NCBI GenBank assembly: GCA_948739805.1
Contig: CAPYID010000005.1
Location: forward strand, 7,292-71,291
DNA from: an uncultured Clostridia bacterium
GTDB taxonomy: Bacteria; Bacillota; Clostridia; TANB77; CAG-508
Direction of reading: 5' to 3'
DNA length: 64,000 nt
How positions within the stretch are numbered: position 1 is the first letter of the stretch; every line of letters begins with the position of its first letter. Below, in pieces: positions 34,086-43,362 of the stretch. Both the position numbers and the translations under genes were made by a program. The notes under the pieces are model-generated. The model ran no database searches. It was not told the DNA's origin and saw only the letters and a list, made by a program, of their open reading frames with translations.

Positions 34086-35144
34086 TTATTCTTCTGGTTC
34101 TTCATCTTCTTCTTGATTTTCATTTTCGTTTGTTAAACTGTTTTCAAATGCTTTATTGAAATTATCTCTTACTTTCTTTTCTATTTCATTTGTTATGTCT
34201 GGATTTTCTAATAAGTATTTTTTTGTGTTTTCTCTTCCTTGTGCTATTTTATCTCCATTATAACTAAACCATGAACCACTTTTTTCTATTATATCAAGGT
34301 TTACTGCTAAGTCTAGTATATTTCCTTCTCTAGATATTCCTTTACCGTATAAAATATCAAATTCGGCTTCTCTAAATGGTGGAGCTACTTTGTTTTTAAC
34401 GACTTTTACTTTTGCTCTATTTCCTACAACTTCTCCATCTTGTTTTATGTTTTCTACTTTTCTTATATCTAATCTTACTGATGCATAATATTTTAATGCT
34501 CTTCCTCCTGTTGTTGTTTCAGGGTTTCCAAACATTACTCCAACTTTTTCTCTTAATTGATTTATGAAGATTATAACTGTTTTTGATTTGTTTACTGCTC
34601 CTGCAAGTTTTCTTAATGCTTGAGACATTAGTCTTGCTTGTAAACCAATGTGTGAGTCTCCCATGTCTCCATCTATTTCTGCCTTTGGTACTAATGCTGC
34701 TACTGAGTCTACAACTATTACATCTAGTGCACCGCTTCTTATTAATGCTTCTGTTATTTCTAATGCTTGTTCTCCTGTATCTGGTTGTGATACTATTAAA
34801 TTATCTATATCTACTCCTAGATGTTTTGCATATACTGGATCTAGTGCATGTTCTGCATCTATAAATGCTACTTCTCCTTGCTCTTTTTGTGCTTCTGCTA
34901 TTATGTGTAATGCTAAAGTTGTTTTTCCTGATGATTCTGGTCCATATATTTCTATTATTCTTCCTCTTGGAACTCCTCCAATTCCTAAAGCAACGTCTAA
35001 GCTTAATGCTCCTGTTGATATTGCTTCTATTTCCATTGCCTTAAAGTCTCCTAACTTCATTACAGAACCTTTTCCAAATTGTTTTTCTATTTGCCCCATT
35101 GCTACTTCTAAGGCTTTTTTTCTTTCATTATTTGTTTCACTCAT
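34086..35144 (-). CDS. recA: recombinase RecA
   Basis: This 352-residue protein forms filaments on single-stranded DNA and drives strand exchange and LexA cleavage. Walker [10 protein letters not shown] lies near residue 66, followed by [10 protein letters not shown], and loop L2 is in [35 protein letters not shown]. The acidic C terminus is typical. It has its own consensus promoter with a LexA-like dyad just downstream of the -10 box, so SOS control is likely. Confidence 0.98.
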   Translation of the reverse strand: MSETNNERKKALEVAMGQIEKQFGKGSVMKLGDFKAMEIEAISTGALSLDVALGIGGVPRGRIIEIYGPESSGKTTLALHIIAEAQKEQGEVAFIDAEHALDPVYAKHLGVDIDNLIVSQPDTGEQALEITEALIRSGALDVIVVDSVAALVPKAEIDGDMGDSHIGLQARLMSQALRKLAGAVNKSKTVIIFINQLREKVGVMFGNPETTTGGRALKYYASVRLDIRKVENIKQDGEVVGNRAKVKVVKNKVAPPFREAEFDILYGKGISREGNILDLAVNLDIIEKSGSWFSYNGDKIAQGRENTKKYLLENPDITNEIEKKVRDNFNKAFENSLTNENENQEEDEEPEE

Positions 35145-35173
35145 TAATTTTCATTCCTTTCGATTTTGTTTTA

Positions 35174-35185
35174 AAACGTATGTTT
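35174..35185. promoter_or_regulatory. LexA-like operator of recA
   Basis: AAACGTATGTTT, a dyad resembling the Gram-positive SOS box core (GAACATATGTTC), five bases beyond the -10 box and over the expected transcript start. Confidence 0.6.
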
Positions 35186-35190
35186 GTTTC

Positions 35191-35219
35191 AATATATACC
35201 ATTAGACATTTTTTGTCAA
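35191..35219 (-). promoter_or_regulatory. promoter of recA
   Basis: TTGACA-N17-TATATT on the minus strand, 47 bases before the recA start. Confidence 0.85.
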
Positions 35220-35332
35220 CAGTTTTTTTGATTTTTTTTATTTTGTTTTTTTATACCATCCACTTTTAAAGATATAACATTGATATTTTCCATTACATTA
35301 ATGTTTTTAATAATTGATTTTATTTTTAAATT

Positions 35333-36799
35333 CTATATTTCAAAATAAAATTCTACACCATTTTCTTTATTTTCTACACCGTATTTTTTTCCTGTTCTTT
35401 CCATTATCGCTTTTACTAATGCTAGTCCTATTCCTGTTCCTCCATCTTGCCTGTTTCTCGATTCATCAACTTTATAAAATCTTTTCCATATTCTTTCTAA
35501 GTCTTCTTCTTTTATGTTTTCTCCTGTATTAAATACTGATATTCTTGTTTTGTTATCTTTCTGCTCTATTTCTATTTTTATTTCTTTTTTTCCTTCTATT
35601 TCTTTTGCATTTTTTATAGCATTTGTAAAATAATTATTTATTATTTGCTCAGTATAGAATTCATCTGCATTTATAATGACTTTTTCATCTTTGTTATATA
35701 TCACATTTACTTTTTTTTCGTCAATGATTACCTGTGATTTTCTTATGATTTCAGATATTAGTTCTGTTATATCGAATTCTGAATTGTTAAGTTCTAATGC
35801 TCCATATTCTATTTTTATTAGTTCTAATAGTTTTTTTACTAAGACATCCATTTTATTTGATTCGTCTAGTATTACTTCTGCATAGAATTTTCTGCTTTCT
35901 TCATCATTTGCAACATTTTCTACTAATCCTTCTGCATATCCTTGTATCAATGCTATTGGAGTTTTTAGCTCATGTGATACATCTGATATAAATTGCTTTC
36001 TCATTTCATCTGTTTTAGATTTTTCTTCTATATCTTTTTCTAATTCTATATTAGTGTTTCTTAATTGTTTTATTGTTTTTTCCATTGTGTTTGACATTAC
36101 ATTTATGCTTTTTCCTAAATTGTCTATTTCATCATTAGTTTTAGTTTCTTTGTATTTAGAACTAAAGTCTAATCTAGACATTTTTCTTGCAACTTCATTT
36201 AATTGTAATATTGGTTCTGTAAATCTCTTAGATATTATTACTACTATGATACCACTTATAATTAATGTGATGATACCTATTAATTGTAAAAAAGTATTTG
36301 ATATTTTTACACTTTCCTTTATTGCTGCTATAGGAACTCTTATATATAGTTTATATTCGTTATCTAGTGTTGCTGTTAAATATATGAATTTATATCCTGT
36401 AGTGATGTCTTGTGATTGATTTATTATTATTTTATCTCCTGAATATATTGCACTTGCATTATGTAAAAATTCTCTTTTTATTATTATACTCATATAACTT
36501 GGTGTGAAATCATTATTTGACATATAGACTGTTGCATTATATGGTGTTGTTATTAATATTTCGAAATTATTATTTATTTCCATTTCTTGCAGTTTTGAAT
36601 CTATATCTGTTGTTTCTTCACTATTATAATAAAAGTTTATCGTTTTATATGCTTCTAATAGATTATTTTCCTTTGAGTATATATAAAATCTTTCTAATAT
36701 AATATTATTAGCTATTATAAATAGTACTATTATTATAGTGAGTGTTATACTTAATGTTAAAAATAGTCTTGTCCTTATTGATTTCATTTTGTTTGGCAT
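35333..36799 (-). CDS. two-component sensor histidine kinase
   Basis: This 488-residue membrane kinase has helix 1 at about residues 11-33, an outside sensor region of about 130 residues, helix 2 at about 172-195, and a HAMP linker. The phospho-acceptor block FISDVSHELKTPIALIQGYAEGL has its histidine near residue 278. An HATPase domain (NYFTNAIKNA, GGTGIGLALVK) follows. It begins 12 bases after its response regulator ends, so the pair is co-expressed. The overall build is like the VanS/PhoR/BaeS group. The signal is unknown. Confidence 0.93.
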   Translation of the reverse strand: MPNKMKSIRTRLFLTLSITLTIIIVLFIIANNIILERFYIYSKENNLLEAYKTINFYYNSEETTDIDSKLQEMEINNNFEILITTPYNATVYMSNNDFTPSYMSIIIKREFLHNASAIYSGDKIIINQSQDITTGYKFIYLTATLDNEYKLYIRVPIAAIKESVKISNTFLQLIGIITLIISGIIVVIISKRFTEPILQLNEVARKMSRLDFSSKYKETKTNDEIDNLGKSINVMSNTMEKTIKQLRNTNIELEKDIEEKSKTDEMRKQFISDVSHELKTPIALIQGYAEGLVENVANDEESRKFYAEVILDESNKMDVLVKKLLELIKIEYGALELNNSEFDITELISEIIRKSQVIIDEKKVNVIYNKDEKVIINADEFYTEQIINNYFTNAIKNAKEIEGKKEIKIEIEQKDNKTRISVFNTGENIKEEDLERIWKRFYKVDESRNRQDGGTGIGLALVKAIMERTGKKYGVENKENGVEFYFEI

Positions 36800-36811
36800 T
36801 TTTTATTCCCC

Positions 36812-37495
36812 TTATTTTACTTCAAATTTATATCCAATTCCTCTTACTGTTTTTATGTATTTTCCTTTTTTACCTAGTTTATGCCTAATCTTTTTTATAT
36901 GACTATCAATTGTTCTTGAGTCACCATAATAATCATAATTCCAAACATTATTAAGTATTTTATCTCTTGAAAGTGCAACTCCTACATTGTCTAACAAATA
37001 TTTAAGTAATTCATATTCTCTTAAACTCATTTCTACATTTTTACCATCAACTGTAACAGTTCTTGCTTTATCATCAATTTCTATTCCAGATTTATCAATA
37101 TTTTCGTTTGGCTTTTCTGATACTTTTCCCCTTTTTAATATTGCTTCTACACGTGCTACTAATATTTTAGGACTAAATGGTTTTGAAATATATTCATCTG
37201 CTCCTAGTTCAAATCCAAATAGTTCATCTTGTTCTTCTCCTCTTGCTGTTAACATTATAATTGGTACTTGTGATGTTTGCCTTATTTGTCTTAATACTGA
37301 CCATCCATCAAGTTTTGGCATCATTACATCAAGTACTATTAAAGATATAGTGTCTTTTTCTATATTAAATATTTCTAGTGCTTGTTCTCCATCCTTTGCT
37401 TGTAGTATTTTATATTCCTTTTTTTCTAAAAAGTCTTTAATTAATGTTCTCATTCTTTGTTCATCATCTACAATTAATATTGTACTATTTTTCAT
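36812..37495 (-). CDS. OmpR-family response regulator
   Basis: Starting at MKNSTILIVDDEQRM (GGAG site nine bases before; the earlier ATG overlaps AGGAG), the protein has 227 residues. It has a receiver domain with the acidic pair DD, phospho-acceptor D in LIVLDVMMPKLDGW, T in IIMLTARG, and K in YISKPFSP. A C-terminal winged helix follows (LREYELLKYLLDN...DSRTIDSHIKKIRHKLG...VRGIGYKFE). It is the partner of the histidine kinase directly downstream. Targets are unknown. Confidence 0.94.
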   Translation of the reverse strand: MKNSTILIVDDEQRMRTLIKDFLEKKEYKILQAKDGEQALEIFNIEKDTISLIVLDVMMPKLDGWSVLRQIRQTSQVPIIMLTARGEEQDELFGFELGADEYISKPFSPKILVARVEAILKRGKVSEKPNENIDKSGIEIDDKARTVTVDGKNVEMSLREYELLKYLLDNVGVALSRDKILNNVWNYDYYGDSRTIDSHIKKIRHKLGKKGKYIKTVRGIGYKFEVK

Positions 37496-37561
37496 AATCA
37501 ATTTCTCCATCTCCTAAATTTGTTCTTCGTATGCTACAATTTTAAGCCAATCAATTGTATT

Positions 37562-37586
37562 GCAGAGGCAGTCCTCGCATCTGCCC
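37562..37586. repeat. degenerate REP-like palindrome
   Basis: GCAGAGG...CCTCGCATCTGC is an imperfect stem with GGGCAGA on the minus strand. A decayed member of the same family. Confidence 0.4.
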
Positions 37587-37668
37587 AAATATAAAAAACA
37601 ATCAATTATATTTATATTATCATTTATATAGGAATTTTATATATTATTTATGTGAATTTTATGTAAAA

Positions 37669-37694
37669 GGACACGATTTACCGTGCCCTTTACA
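37669..37694. repeat. REP-like palindrome at the end of the 115-aa gene
   Basis: GGACACG and CCGTGCCC pair imperfectly, followed by TTTACAT. On the minus strand it reads TGTAAAGGGCACGG directly after, and overlapping, the stop codon of the 37690 gene. Confidence 0.6.
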
Positions 37695-38037
37695 TTTGAT
37701 GGCTGGTTTCTCTATTCCATCTAAGTACTTTTATGTTTTTATAAATTTCTAATATTTTGCTATATTTTTGATATTCATCTTCCCATAAAATATTAGGTAC
37801 TTTATCAAATGCTGAAAATACTTTTTCTGCCTCCATTAAAAATACTATCTGTTCCTTTTGAGACATTTGGTCATATTCCTTTGATGCTCTATATAAACTT
37901 TCTAAAATTTGGTTTGCTTGTATAAAGTCCCAGAAGTCTTTTACATTCATTCCTGCTAATTTTATTTGCATTACAGAATAAGCAATTAATGCAAATATAA
38001 TTATGATTAGTATATATACTATTATCAATAGGTTCAC
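37690..38037 (-). CDS. hypothetical single-pass membrane protein
   Basis: This 115-residue protein has an N-terminal membrane helix (about 2-24) and a charged helical cytoplasmic-type tail (VKDFWDFIQANQILESLYRASKEYDQMSQKEQIVFLMEAEKVFSAFD). No family is recognised. It lies between the dGTPase-like gene and the two-component operon. Its stop codon is embedded at the edge of a REP-like palindrome, so the last codons may have been altered by that repeat. Confidence 0.6.
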   Translation of the reverse strand: MNLLIIVYILIIIIFALIAYSVMQIKLAGMNVKDFWDFIQANQILESLYRASKEYDQMSQKEQIVFLMEAEKVFSAFDKVPNILWEDEYQKYSKILEIYKNIKVLRWNRETSHQM

Positions 38038-38110
38038 AGTTATTATCTCCTTATTTTTTCTGATGTTTTATATTTTAACATATATATTTTTGTTTTTCAA
38101 GAGTTTGAAT

Positions 38111-39286
38111 TTATACAAAATGCTCATCTAGGTTACTTGCACATTCTCTTAAGAAAAATTTATCTGTTTGCCCTGCAATATAGTCTATTACTATTCTTTT
38201 TACATTTGTATTGTTTTTATATTCATCACTTTTTAAGTTTACATATTCATATAAATTTTTTTCTGAATATGGTAAATTATTTGAAATCTCTATTTTATTT
38301 TTGTAGTCCTTTTGTTCTAATTTGTTTAGATATATACCATACATTTCTGAAAATGCTTTTTCTAGTTCGTTCTTATTTTTGCATGCTTCGTCTGAACCAT
38401 AGATTTTTTTATAGTTCCAGTTTCTTAAGTCTATTAATGCTTTAAAAGTACTTTTTGAAAATTGTAAATAATTTTTGTCTATACTATTTTTTATTACATC
38501 TAAAATCAAAGTATTTACTATACTTGAATTGTTGTCTCCCAATACTTCAGTAATCTGTGTTGGTATTTCTTCCCTTTTTATAACTCCAATTGTTATTGCA
38601 TCTTCTATATCTCTCCCTATATATGCTATTATATCAGATAACCTTACCACACATCCTTCTAATGTCATTGATTTTATAAATTTACTATATCCCTCTATAT
38701 GAAATACATTATCTAGCTCTTCTAAAAATTTATCTTTAGTTTTTTCTTTGTTTACTTCATATTTATTTAATAATAGTTCTCCATTATGTGCTAATATTCC
38801 ATCTAATGTTTGTATGCTTATATTAACATCTTCAATATCTTTTAAAATTCTAACACTTTGTGCATTATGACAGAAATATCCTATATCTTCTTTTTTACAA
38901 ATTTCATTTAAAAATTTCTCTCCTGTATGTCCAAAAGGAGTATGACCTATATCATGCCCTAATGCTATTGCCTCTATCAAGTCTTCATTTAATCTTAATG
39001 CCCTACCTATTGTTCTTGCAATTTTAGATACTAATTGTACATGTAAAACTCTATGTGTTATATGGTCATTATCTGTAAATGAATAAACTTGTGTCTTATC
39101 TATATATCTTGTATATCCTTGTGAATGGATTATTCTATCAATATCTCTAAAAAATGCTGGTCTAATATCAGCTTTATCTTCATTTAATCTAATACAATTA
39201 TCTGCTTTACATGCATTCTCTGATAATAAAGATTCTGATTGTAACATTATAGATTTTACATCTTCAAATATGTCTTTTTCTTTCAT
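38111..39286 (-). CDS. dgt: dGTP triphosphohydrolase-like HD protein
   Basis: This 391-residue protein has the HD metal site spread over HRVLHVQLVSKIARTIGRALRLN and AIALGHDIGHTPFGHTGEKFLNE, as in dNTP triphosphohydrolases. The next typical block SIQTLDGILAHNGE and DIIAYIGRDIEDA are present too. It would remove triphosphate from deoxynucleotides. The exact substrate is not decided by sequence. Start after GGAG. A REP-like palindrome separates it from pyrG upstream. Confidence 0.88.
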   Translation of the reverse strand: MKEKDIFEDVKSIMLQSESLLSENACKADNCIRLNEDKADIRPAFFRDIDRIIHSQGYTRYIDKTQVYSFTDNDHITHRVLHVQLVSKIARTIGRALRLNEDLIEAIALGHDIGHTPFGHTGEKFLNEICKKEDIGYFCHNAQSVRILKDIEDVNISIQTLDGILAHNGELLLNKYEVNKEKTKDKFLEELDNVFHIEGYSKFIKSMTLEGCVVRLSDIIAYIGRDIEDAITIGVIKREEIPTQITEVLGDNNSSIVNTLILDVIKNSIDKNYLQFSKSTFKALIDLRNWNYKKIYGSDEACKNKNELEKAFSEMYGIYLNKLEQKDYKNKIEISNNLPYSEKNLYEYVNLKSDEYKNNTNVKRIVIDYIAGQTDKFFLRECASNLDEHFV

Positions 39287-39349
39287 CTTTTACTCCTTCT
39301 TGATATATAGGTTTTACGTGCCTACTCAAATTTATTGTTACTTTCAACA

Positions 39350-39370
39350 GGCACATGCAATGTGCCCCTA
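39350..39370. repeat. REP-like palindrome after pyrG
   Basis: GGCACAT and ATGTGCC around GCA, followed by CCTACTG; on the minus strand CAGTAGGGGCACAT. It lies 22 bases past the pyrG stop and may serve as its terminator. Confidence 0.7.
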
Positions 39371-39391
39371 CTGTTTATAATACAATTTTAT

Positions 39392-40999
39392 TTATAATTT
39401 TCGATAATTCTTAGCTGCGTTTATGAGTCCCCTAAACAAAGGTCCTGGTCTATCAGGTCTTGACTTAAATTCTGGATGGAATTGTGCTGCTATAAAGTAT
39501 GGATGATTTACATTTTCCACCATCTCAACAAGTTTTCCATCTGGTGATGTTCCTGAGATTATTAACCCATTTTCTTCTAACATTTCTCTATATTTATTGT
39601 TAAATTCATATCTATGTCTATGTCTTTCTGAAATCTCTGTCTCTCCATATAATGAATTCGCAAGGCTTCCTTCTTTTATAATACATGGATATGCTCCTAA
39701 TCTCATTGTTCCACCTTTGTGTTCTATTCCAACTTGTTCTTCCATTATATGTATTAATGGATTTTTACATCTTATATCAAATTCTTCTGAGTTTACATCT
39801 TCCAATTTTAATACATTTTTTGCAAATTCTACAACGCTCATTTGCATACCTAAACATATTCCTAAAAATGGAATATTATTCTCCCTTACATATTGAATAG
39901 TATTTATCATACCTTCGATACCTCTATCTCCAAATCCCCCTGGAATTACTACTCCATGTATTCCTTCTAAAATTTGTGGTACATTTTCTTTTGTTATGGC
40001 TTCTGAATCTATAAATTTTACTTTTACCTTTACATCGTTTGCAAATCCTCCATGTTGTAAACTTTCTGCTACTGATAAGTAAGAATCTTCTAATTTTATA
40101 TATTTTCCTACTATTGCAATTGTAACCTTTTCATCTCCTATTTTTCTTATGTTATTAATCATTTTTTCCCATTGTTCGTTTTCAGCTTCTTTTTTATCTA
40201 AATGTAAATGCTCACATACATCTATTGCTAGCCCTTCTTTTTCTAACATTAATGGTACTGCATATAAATTATCTGCTGTTAAATTTTGAACAACATTTTC
40301 TTTTCTAACATTACAGAATAAAGCAATTTTTGCTCTCATATCTTCTGGAACTTCTTGTTCTGAACGACATACTAAAATGTCTGGTTTTATTCCAAATGAT
40401 TGTAAATCTTTAACTGAATGTTGTGTTGGTTTTGATTTCAATTCATTTGAACCATATATATATGGTAATAATGTTACATGTATATAACATACATCTTCTG
40501 GTGCTTTTTCAAGTCCAACTTGTCTTATAGCTTCTATGAATGCTAAACTTTCTATATCTCCTACTGTTCCTCCTAATTCTGTTATTACAATATCTACATC
40601 TTTATTTTCAAATGCATATATTCTGTCTTTGATTTCGTTTGTAATATGTGGTATAACTTGTACTGTTTTTCCTAAATAGTCTCCTTTTCTTTCTTTGTCT
40701 AATACTGCTTGATATATTTTTCCTGAGGTAACACTTGAGTTTCTTGTTAAGTTTACATCAGTAAACCTTTCATAATGTCCTAAATCTAAGTCTGTTTCTG
40801 CTCCATCATCTGTTACAAAAACTTCCCCATGCTCATATGGACTCATTGTTCCTGGGTCTACATTTATATATGGGTCAAATTTTTGGTTTGTTACTTTATA
40901 TCCTCTATTTTTTAATAATCTTCCTAATGATGCAGCAGTTATTCCTTTTCCTAACCCTGATACTACCCCACCTGTTACAAAAATGTATTTTGTATTCAT
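39392..40999 (-). CDS. pyrG: CTP synthase
   Basis: This 535-residue enzyme makes CTP from UTP, ATP and glutamine. The N-terminal synthase domain starts [17 protein letters not shown] and includes [21 protein letters not shown]. The C-terminal glutaminase has PGGFGDRG, the nucleophile in LGICLGMQ, and HPEFKSRP. Length is standard. It has its own promoter and a leader with a strong terminator hairpin before the start codon, so expression is probably attenuated. Confidence 0.97.
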   Translation of the reverse strand: MNTKYIFVTGGVVSGLGKGITAASLGRLLKNRGYKVTNQKFDPYINVDPGTMSPYEHGEVFVTDDGAETDLDLGHYERFTDVNLTRNSSVTSGKIYQAVLDKERKGDYLGKTVQVIPHITNEIKDRIYAFENKDVDIVITELGGTVGDIESLAFIEAIRQVGLEKAPEDVCYIHVTLLPYIYGSNELKSKPTQHSVKDLQSFGIKPDILVCRSEQEVPEDMRAKIALFCNVRKENVVQNLTADNLYAVPLMLEKEGLAIDVCEHLHLDKKEAENEQWEKMINNIRKIGDEKVTIAIVGKYIKLEDSYLSVAESLQHGGFANDVKVKVKFIDSEAITKENVPQILEGIHGVVIPGGFGDRGIEGMINTIQYVRENNIPFLGICLGMQMSVVEFAKNVLKLEDVNSEEFDIRCKNPLIHIMEEQVGIEHKGGTMRLGAYPCIIKEGSLANSLYGETEISERHRHRYEFNNKYREMLEENGLIISGTSPDGKLVEMVENVNHPYFIAAQFHPEFKSRPDRPGPLFRGLINAAKNYRKL

Positions 41000-41024
41000 T
41001 TTTATCTCTCCTTTTTCTTATGAA

Positions 41025-41076
41025 ATAAAAAAATAGATTAAATAAAAACTTCTTTAGGAGTTTTTTTTTAACCTAT
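41025..41076 (-). promoter_or_regulatory. leader attenuator (intrinsic terminator) of pyrG
   Basis: On the minus strand a long hairpin (outer ATAGGTTAAA with TTTAATCTAT, inner AAAAACT with AGTTTTT) is followed by seven Ts and lies between the pyrG promoter and its ribosome site. In other Firmicutes pyrG is controlled by CTP-sensitive attenuation with added G residues at the transcript start. That run of Gs is not obvious here, so the antiterminator mechanism may differ. Confidence 0.65.
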
Positions 41077-41093
41077 CTCTTTAAGACTTATTT

Positions 41094-41122
41094 ATAGTAT
41101 CATATATTGACAAATTATGCAA
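41094..41122 (-). promoter_or_regulatory. promoter of pyrG
   Basis: TTGCAT-N17-TACTAT on the minus strand. It predicts a leader of about 88 bases containing the attenuator. Confidence 0.65.
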
Positions 41123-41153
41123 TACTTTTGATTAAAAATTAATGACATTTCAC

Positions 41154-41178
41154 GGATGACCAATGGTCTCCCTTACAT
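41154..41178. repeat. REP-like palindrome upstream of pyrG
   Basis: GGATGACCAATGGTCTCC, followed by CTTACAT; on the minus strand TGTAAGGGAGACC. A diverged member of the family, between the adenylyltransferase gene and the pyrG promoter. Confidence 0.5.
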
Positions 41179-41217
41179 ATTTCATTTTAGCCATGAGTAT
41201 TAGCAAATTTGTTATTT

Positions 41218-41784
41218 TTATCTCATAAATTTCATTGCTGCTTCTATAAATTTTTTTTTCTCAAAAACCTCTATAGGACAATTATTTTTTATAAATTCAT
41301 CATCATTGTTTAATATGGCTTCTCTAACTTTTGTCGCTGAAAGTCCATTAAACTCATTTTCTCTTGAAAAAAATCTAAAATTGATTCTTTCCCTTAGTTC
41401 TTCTTCAAACCACCCCTTTATCATTTCTGGATTCTCTGAACTATAATATGAGAATTCCTTTACTCCCATATTTCCAACTACATTATAGTAAATTAATCTT
41501 CCCCATTCTTTATCATCATTGTTTTCTTCTGATGACCAGTCTGAAAGTGTAATTATTTTAATACTATCCAAATAATTCCTATTTTTAAAATATTCAGTTA
41601 TAGCACTTTCTACCATTTGCTTTCTCATGTCTATAGGCATTGGGTTTCTCTCTGTTCCAAATTTATCTGCACTTCCAATCATTACCAGAACTTTATCATT
41701 TTCCTTTAATGCATTTTCAATCATCCATAAATGAGCATTATGTATTGGTTGCATTCTACTTAAAAAAACTCCTACTTTTTTCAT
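41218..41784 (-). CDS. nicotinamide-nucleotide adenylyltransferase-like protein
   Basis: This 188-residue nucleotidyltransferase has the family pattern GVFLSRMQPIHNAHL at the N terminus (the HIGH-like motif is H-N-A-H) and ends with SATKVREAI, the ISSTxxR-like motif. This is the build of NadM/NadR-type NMN adenylyltransferases and related cytidylyl-type enzymes. It would join NMN with ATP to give NAD, but another small substrate cannot be excluded. The start follows GGAGG at 41796-41800. Confidence 0.75.
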   Translation of the reverse strand: MKKVGVFLSRMQPIHNAHLWMIENALKENDKVLVMIGSADKFGTERNPMPIDMRKQMVESAITEYFKNRNYLDSIKIITLSDWSSEENNDDKEWGRLIYYNVVGNMGVKEFSYYSSENPEMIKGWFEEELRERINFRFFSRENEFNGLSATKVREAILNNDDEFIKNNCPIEVFEKKKFIEAAMKFMR

Positions 41785-42089
41785 ATTTATAATTCCTCCT
41801 TTTCACTCTATATTAAAATATTTTAATTTTTTAAACAACCAATTGGAACTACATTTTTACAATTTCAATATTTTCGGTTATTTATGTGTTTATTTTTCGG
41901 TAAATTGTTGTGTTCTTTTTGGTTACTTATGCTTTTTCTTTATTTTTTATGCTTTTTATGATATACTTTTTGGCATAAGTGTTTCAATTTTCTCTGTATA
42001 ATTTTAACTTTAATTACCTAGATTATACTACTTGAAGCACTTTTTTGCTATATATTTTAATAAATTATTATGAAAGGAATGAATTTTTT
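41785..42089. other. intergenic, nothing recognised
   Basis: About 300 very AT-rich bases between the adenylyltransferase gene and the recombinase. There are short repeats of TATGCTTTTT-like sequence near 41930-41965 and no ORF with a ribosome site. The recombinase promoter must lie here but is not clear. Confidence 0.5.
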
Positions 42090-43253
42090 ATGGGAGCAAA
42101 AAATCGTAGAAGAAAATCTGTTGGAAATGGTGAAGGCTCATTGTATTATAGCGAAACTTTAAAACGTTGGTTTTTTCAATTTCATTACAATGGTCAAAGA
42201 AAGACAATCCAACAGAAAAAGAATGAAAAAGTAAAGGAGTTTAAAAAAAGAGTTACTGATATAAAGTTTATGCTTAATAATGGTTCTTACTTTGAAAATG
42301 ATAAAGATACTTTTATTAAAATATTGGAAAGACATATTGAGCAAAAGTATAAAGATAATTTGATAGGAGATTCTACTTATACTAGAGATTTGGGTACTAA
42401 AGAACAGATTAAAAAAACTTGTAGTAATTTTATAAATAAACCTATTTACCTTATTACTGTTGATGATATCGAAGATGCTAAGGATAATATTAGAGAATAT
42501 TCTAATAATTCTATTAATAAAATTTGGAGATTGTTATATAAAACTTTTAATATTGCTTTATCAAGAAGGAAAATAACTTTTAATCCTATGAATGATGAAA
42601 CTTTGAATAAACCAATTTCTAAAAAAGAAACTAAAAGAATTCATGCATTAACAATTGATGAAGAGCAAAAACTAATTGAATGTTTAAATTTACCAAATAT
42701 TAATGAACAATATAAGCAAATTGTTTTATTACAACTAAATACTGGTATGAGAATTGGCGAAATTTTAGCTCTCTCTAACGATTGCATAGATTTAGAGAAA
42801 AACACTATAACTGTATATAGAACTTTAACTAAAAAAAATAATAAATATATTTTAGGTAAACATACAAAGACATATAATCGAAGAACAAATATAGACAAAG
42901 GTAAAAGAATCTTCCCTATGACCCCTGAAACACGAAAAATAATCTTAGAAGTTTTACAGAAAAAAATTACTAACTTTGATAATTTATTATTTTGGGATTA
43001 CCAGAGAAATTCTTTAATTTTACCTAAAAGAATTAATGATTTTTTAGATAGTTTAAATAAAAATAATATATCTAATTATTTAAGGACTCACACACTTAGG
43101 CATACCTTTATTACTCGTTGTCAAGAAAAATCAATGGCACTAGTTGTAATTCAAGCAATGGTTGGTCATATCGAAGGTAGCTCTATAACCAGTGATACAT
43201 ACACTTCTGTATCTTTAGATTTCATGAAAGACGAAATTAAAAAAATTGGTTAA
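42090..43253 (+). CDS. tyrosine recombinase (integrase)
   Basis: Starting at MGAKNRRRKSVGNGEGSLYY (AAAGGA site), the protein has 387 residues with all domains: N-terminal arm-binding part (GNGEGSLYYSETLKRWFFQFHYNGQR), SAM-like core-binding domain, and catalytic domain. The catalytic residues are visible: R in TGMRIGE, HTLRH, the second histidine in MVGHIEG, and Y in SDTYTSVS. So it should be active. It lies alone on the plus strand with no phage or conjugation genes, 110 bases from the silent surface-protein cassette, suggesting a role as a DNA invertase or a relic of a lost element. Confidence 0.93.
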   Translation: MGAKNRRRKSVGNGEGSLYYSETLKRWFFQFHYNGQRKTIQQKKNEKVKEFKKRVTDIKFMLNNGSYFENDKDTFIKILERHIEQKYKDNLIGDSTYTRDLGTKEQIKKTCSNFINKPIYLITVDDIEDAKDNIREYSNNSINKIWRLLYKTFNIALSRRKITFNPMNDETLNKPISKKETKRIHALTIDEEQKLIECLNLPNINEQYKQIVLLQLNTGMRIGEILALSNDCIDLEKNTITVYRTLTKKNNKYILGKHTKTYNRRTNIDKGKRIFPMTPETRKIILEVLQKKITNFDNLLFWDYQRNSLILPKRINDFLDSLNKNNISNYLRTHTLRHTFITRCQEKSMALVVIQAMVGHIEGSSITSDTYTSVSLDFMKDEIKKIG

Positions 43254-43362
43254 ATTTTACTGCATTTCTATTGCTAAATTTATATTCTTAAAATATATCT
43301 TTAATAGTATAAATTATTTTACTCTAATATGAATTAAGCCTCCCTATTTTCCCATTTATTAA

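Noticed and set aside
41820..42060. Possible riboswitch or att site before the recombinase
   Set aside because: No defined stems, conserved motifs or repeat partners were found; only AT-rich sequence.
42090..43253. Recombinase as integrase of a prophage here
   Set aside because: No phage structural, lysis or replication genes occur within 5 kb and no tRNA or direct-repeat att site is visible near it.
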